This document shows positions 60,041 through 64,000 of a stretch of 64,000 bases of DNA, piece by piece (within the stretch, counting starts at the first letter, position 1; each line of letters opens with the position of its first letter). The notes under the pieces were generated by a model. It was given only the letters and a program-made list of their open reading frames with translations. It was not told the origin of the DNA and made no database searches. The stretch comes from Desmodesmus armatus. Its lineage: Eukaryota > Chlorophyta > Chlorophyceae > Sphaeropleales > Scenedesmaceae. The position numbers and the translations under genes were made by a program. The stretch is from the NCBI GenBank assembly GCA_007449985.2, contig VIIQ02000015.1, positions 596,001-660,000 on the forward strand, written 5' to 3'.

Positions 60041-60083
60041 GCTCTAACACAACTACTGCTGCAACACAACTACTACTACTACT
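60041..60083 (-). repeat. 43-nt repeat-built insertion in tRNA-Tyr D-arm/anticodon-stem junction
   Basis: Reading the tRNA strand, after AGAGC (end of the D-stem) comes AGTAGTAGT, then two copies of a 17-nt unit (AGTAGTTGTGTTGCAGC and AGTAGTTGTGTTAGAGC). The block ends with a second AGAGC, so the exact insertion point can slide by five bases. It looks like slippage or minisatellite growth within the gene. Confidence 0.85.
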
Positions 60084-60108
60084 GCTCTACCAGCTGAGCT
60101 AACCTCGG

Positions 60109-64000
<3,892 letters not shown>

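Larger units (their letters stand above)
59961..60108 (-). tRNA. trnY-GUA: tRNA-Tyr (GUA) with canonical intron and an extra 43-nt insertion
   Basis: Removing 59997-60028 and 60041-60083 leaves a 73-nt tRNA. It has acceptor stem CCGAGGT/ACCTCGG with discriminator A, D-arm TAGCTCAGCTGGTAGAGC, anticodon arm GGAGA-CTGTAGA-TCTCT with anticodon GTA, and T-arm ACTGG-TTCGATT-CCGGT. This matches the plant and algal nuclear tRNA-Tyr pattern. The first removed block is the normal eukaryotic tRNA-Tyr intron between positions 37 and 38. The second sits between positions 25 and 26 and is not part of any standard tRNA. All stems stay intact, so the gene may be functional if the insertion is removed. Confidence 0.88.

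Overview
The window reads as nuclear DNA of a chlorophycean green alga. Genes are split into many short exons with GT-AG introns. A bacterial-type GTPase and a pseudouridine synthase sit here as intron-rich genes, and the GTPase has a plastid-transit-like N-terminus. A cilium gene (ARL6/BBS3) is present, the secreted proteins carry the GRKLLA-type motif I associate with volvocine and related algal cell-surface proteins, and the tRNA-Tyr has the eukaryotic intron after position 37. Exon models below were built by hand from splice consensus, reading phase and protein similarity; in the complete models the summed exon lengths are multiples of three.

Left part (0.1-8.3 kb): a partial EB1 microtubule plus-end protein gene (minus strand) stands head to head with ARL6/BBS3 (plus strand), 374 bp apart. 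A 577-bp element with 122-bp inverted termini follows, and a truncated copy of it sits inside an EB1 intron. Next comes a three-RRM RNA-binding protein whose first and third RRMs resemble those of TDP-43. It is followed by about 5.4 kb of strongly G+T-skewed sequence without genes, possibly an exceptionally long 3' UTR.

Middle part (14-46 kb): a run of secreted-protein genes, all on the plus strand. They are a 22-exon, 1418-residue cysteine-rich protein (ECM-A), an 819-residue Pro/Ala/Gln-rich protein with a C-terminal hydrophobic tail, and two about 450-residue paralogues (ECM-B and ECM-C). A gene of unknown function lies between ECM-B and ECM-C. The C-terminal 444 residues of ECM-A and the whole of ECM-B and ECM-C are one homologous module that I cannot assign to a named family. 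The homology is supported by sequence and by an identical run of intron phases (2-0-0-2-0). This cluster looks like an extracellular-matrix or cell-wall locus.

Right part (47.9-60.1 kb): a 13-exon HflX-type GTPase gene (minus strand) and a five-exon TruB-type pseudouridine synthase gene (plus strand) diverge from a 213-bp gap. Three HflX exons have their 3' ends, with the 5' splice sites, tandemly multiplied into the following intron, and one whole HflX intron is a copy of a dispersed, introner-like repeat also found in an ARL6 intron. A tRNA-Tyr gene downstream of TruB carries, besides its normal 32-nt intron, a 43-nt repeat-built insertion at the D-arm/anticodon-stem junction. The last 4 kb holds only simple repeats, including two long CA tracts.
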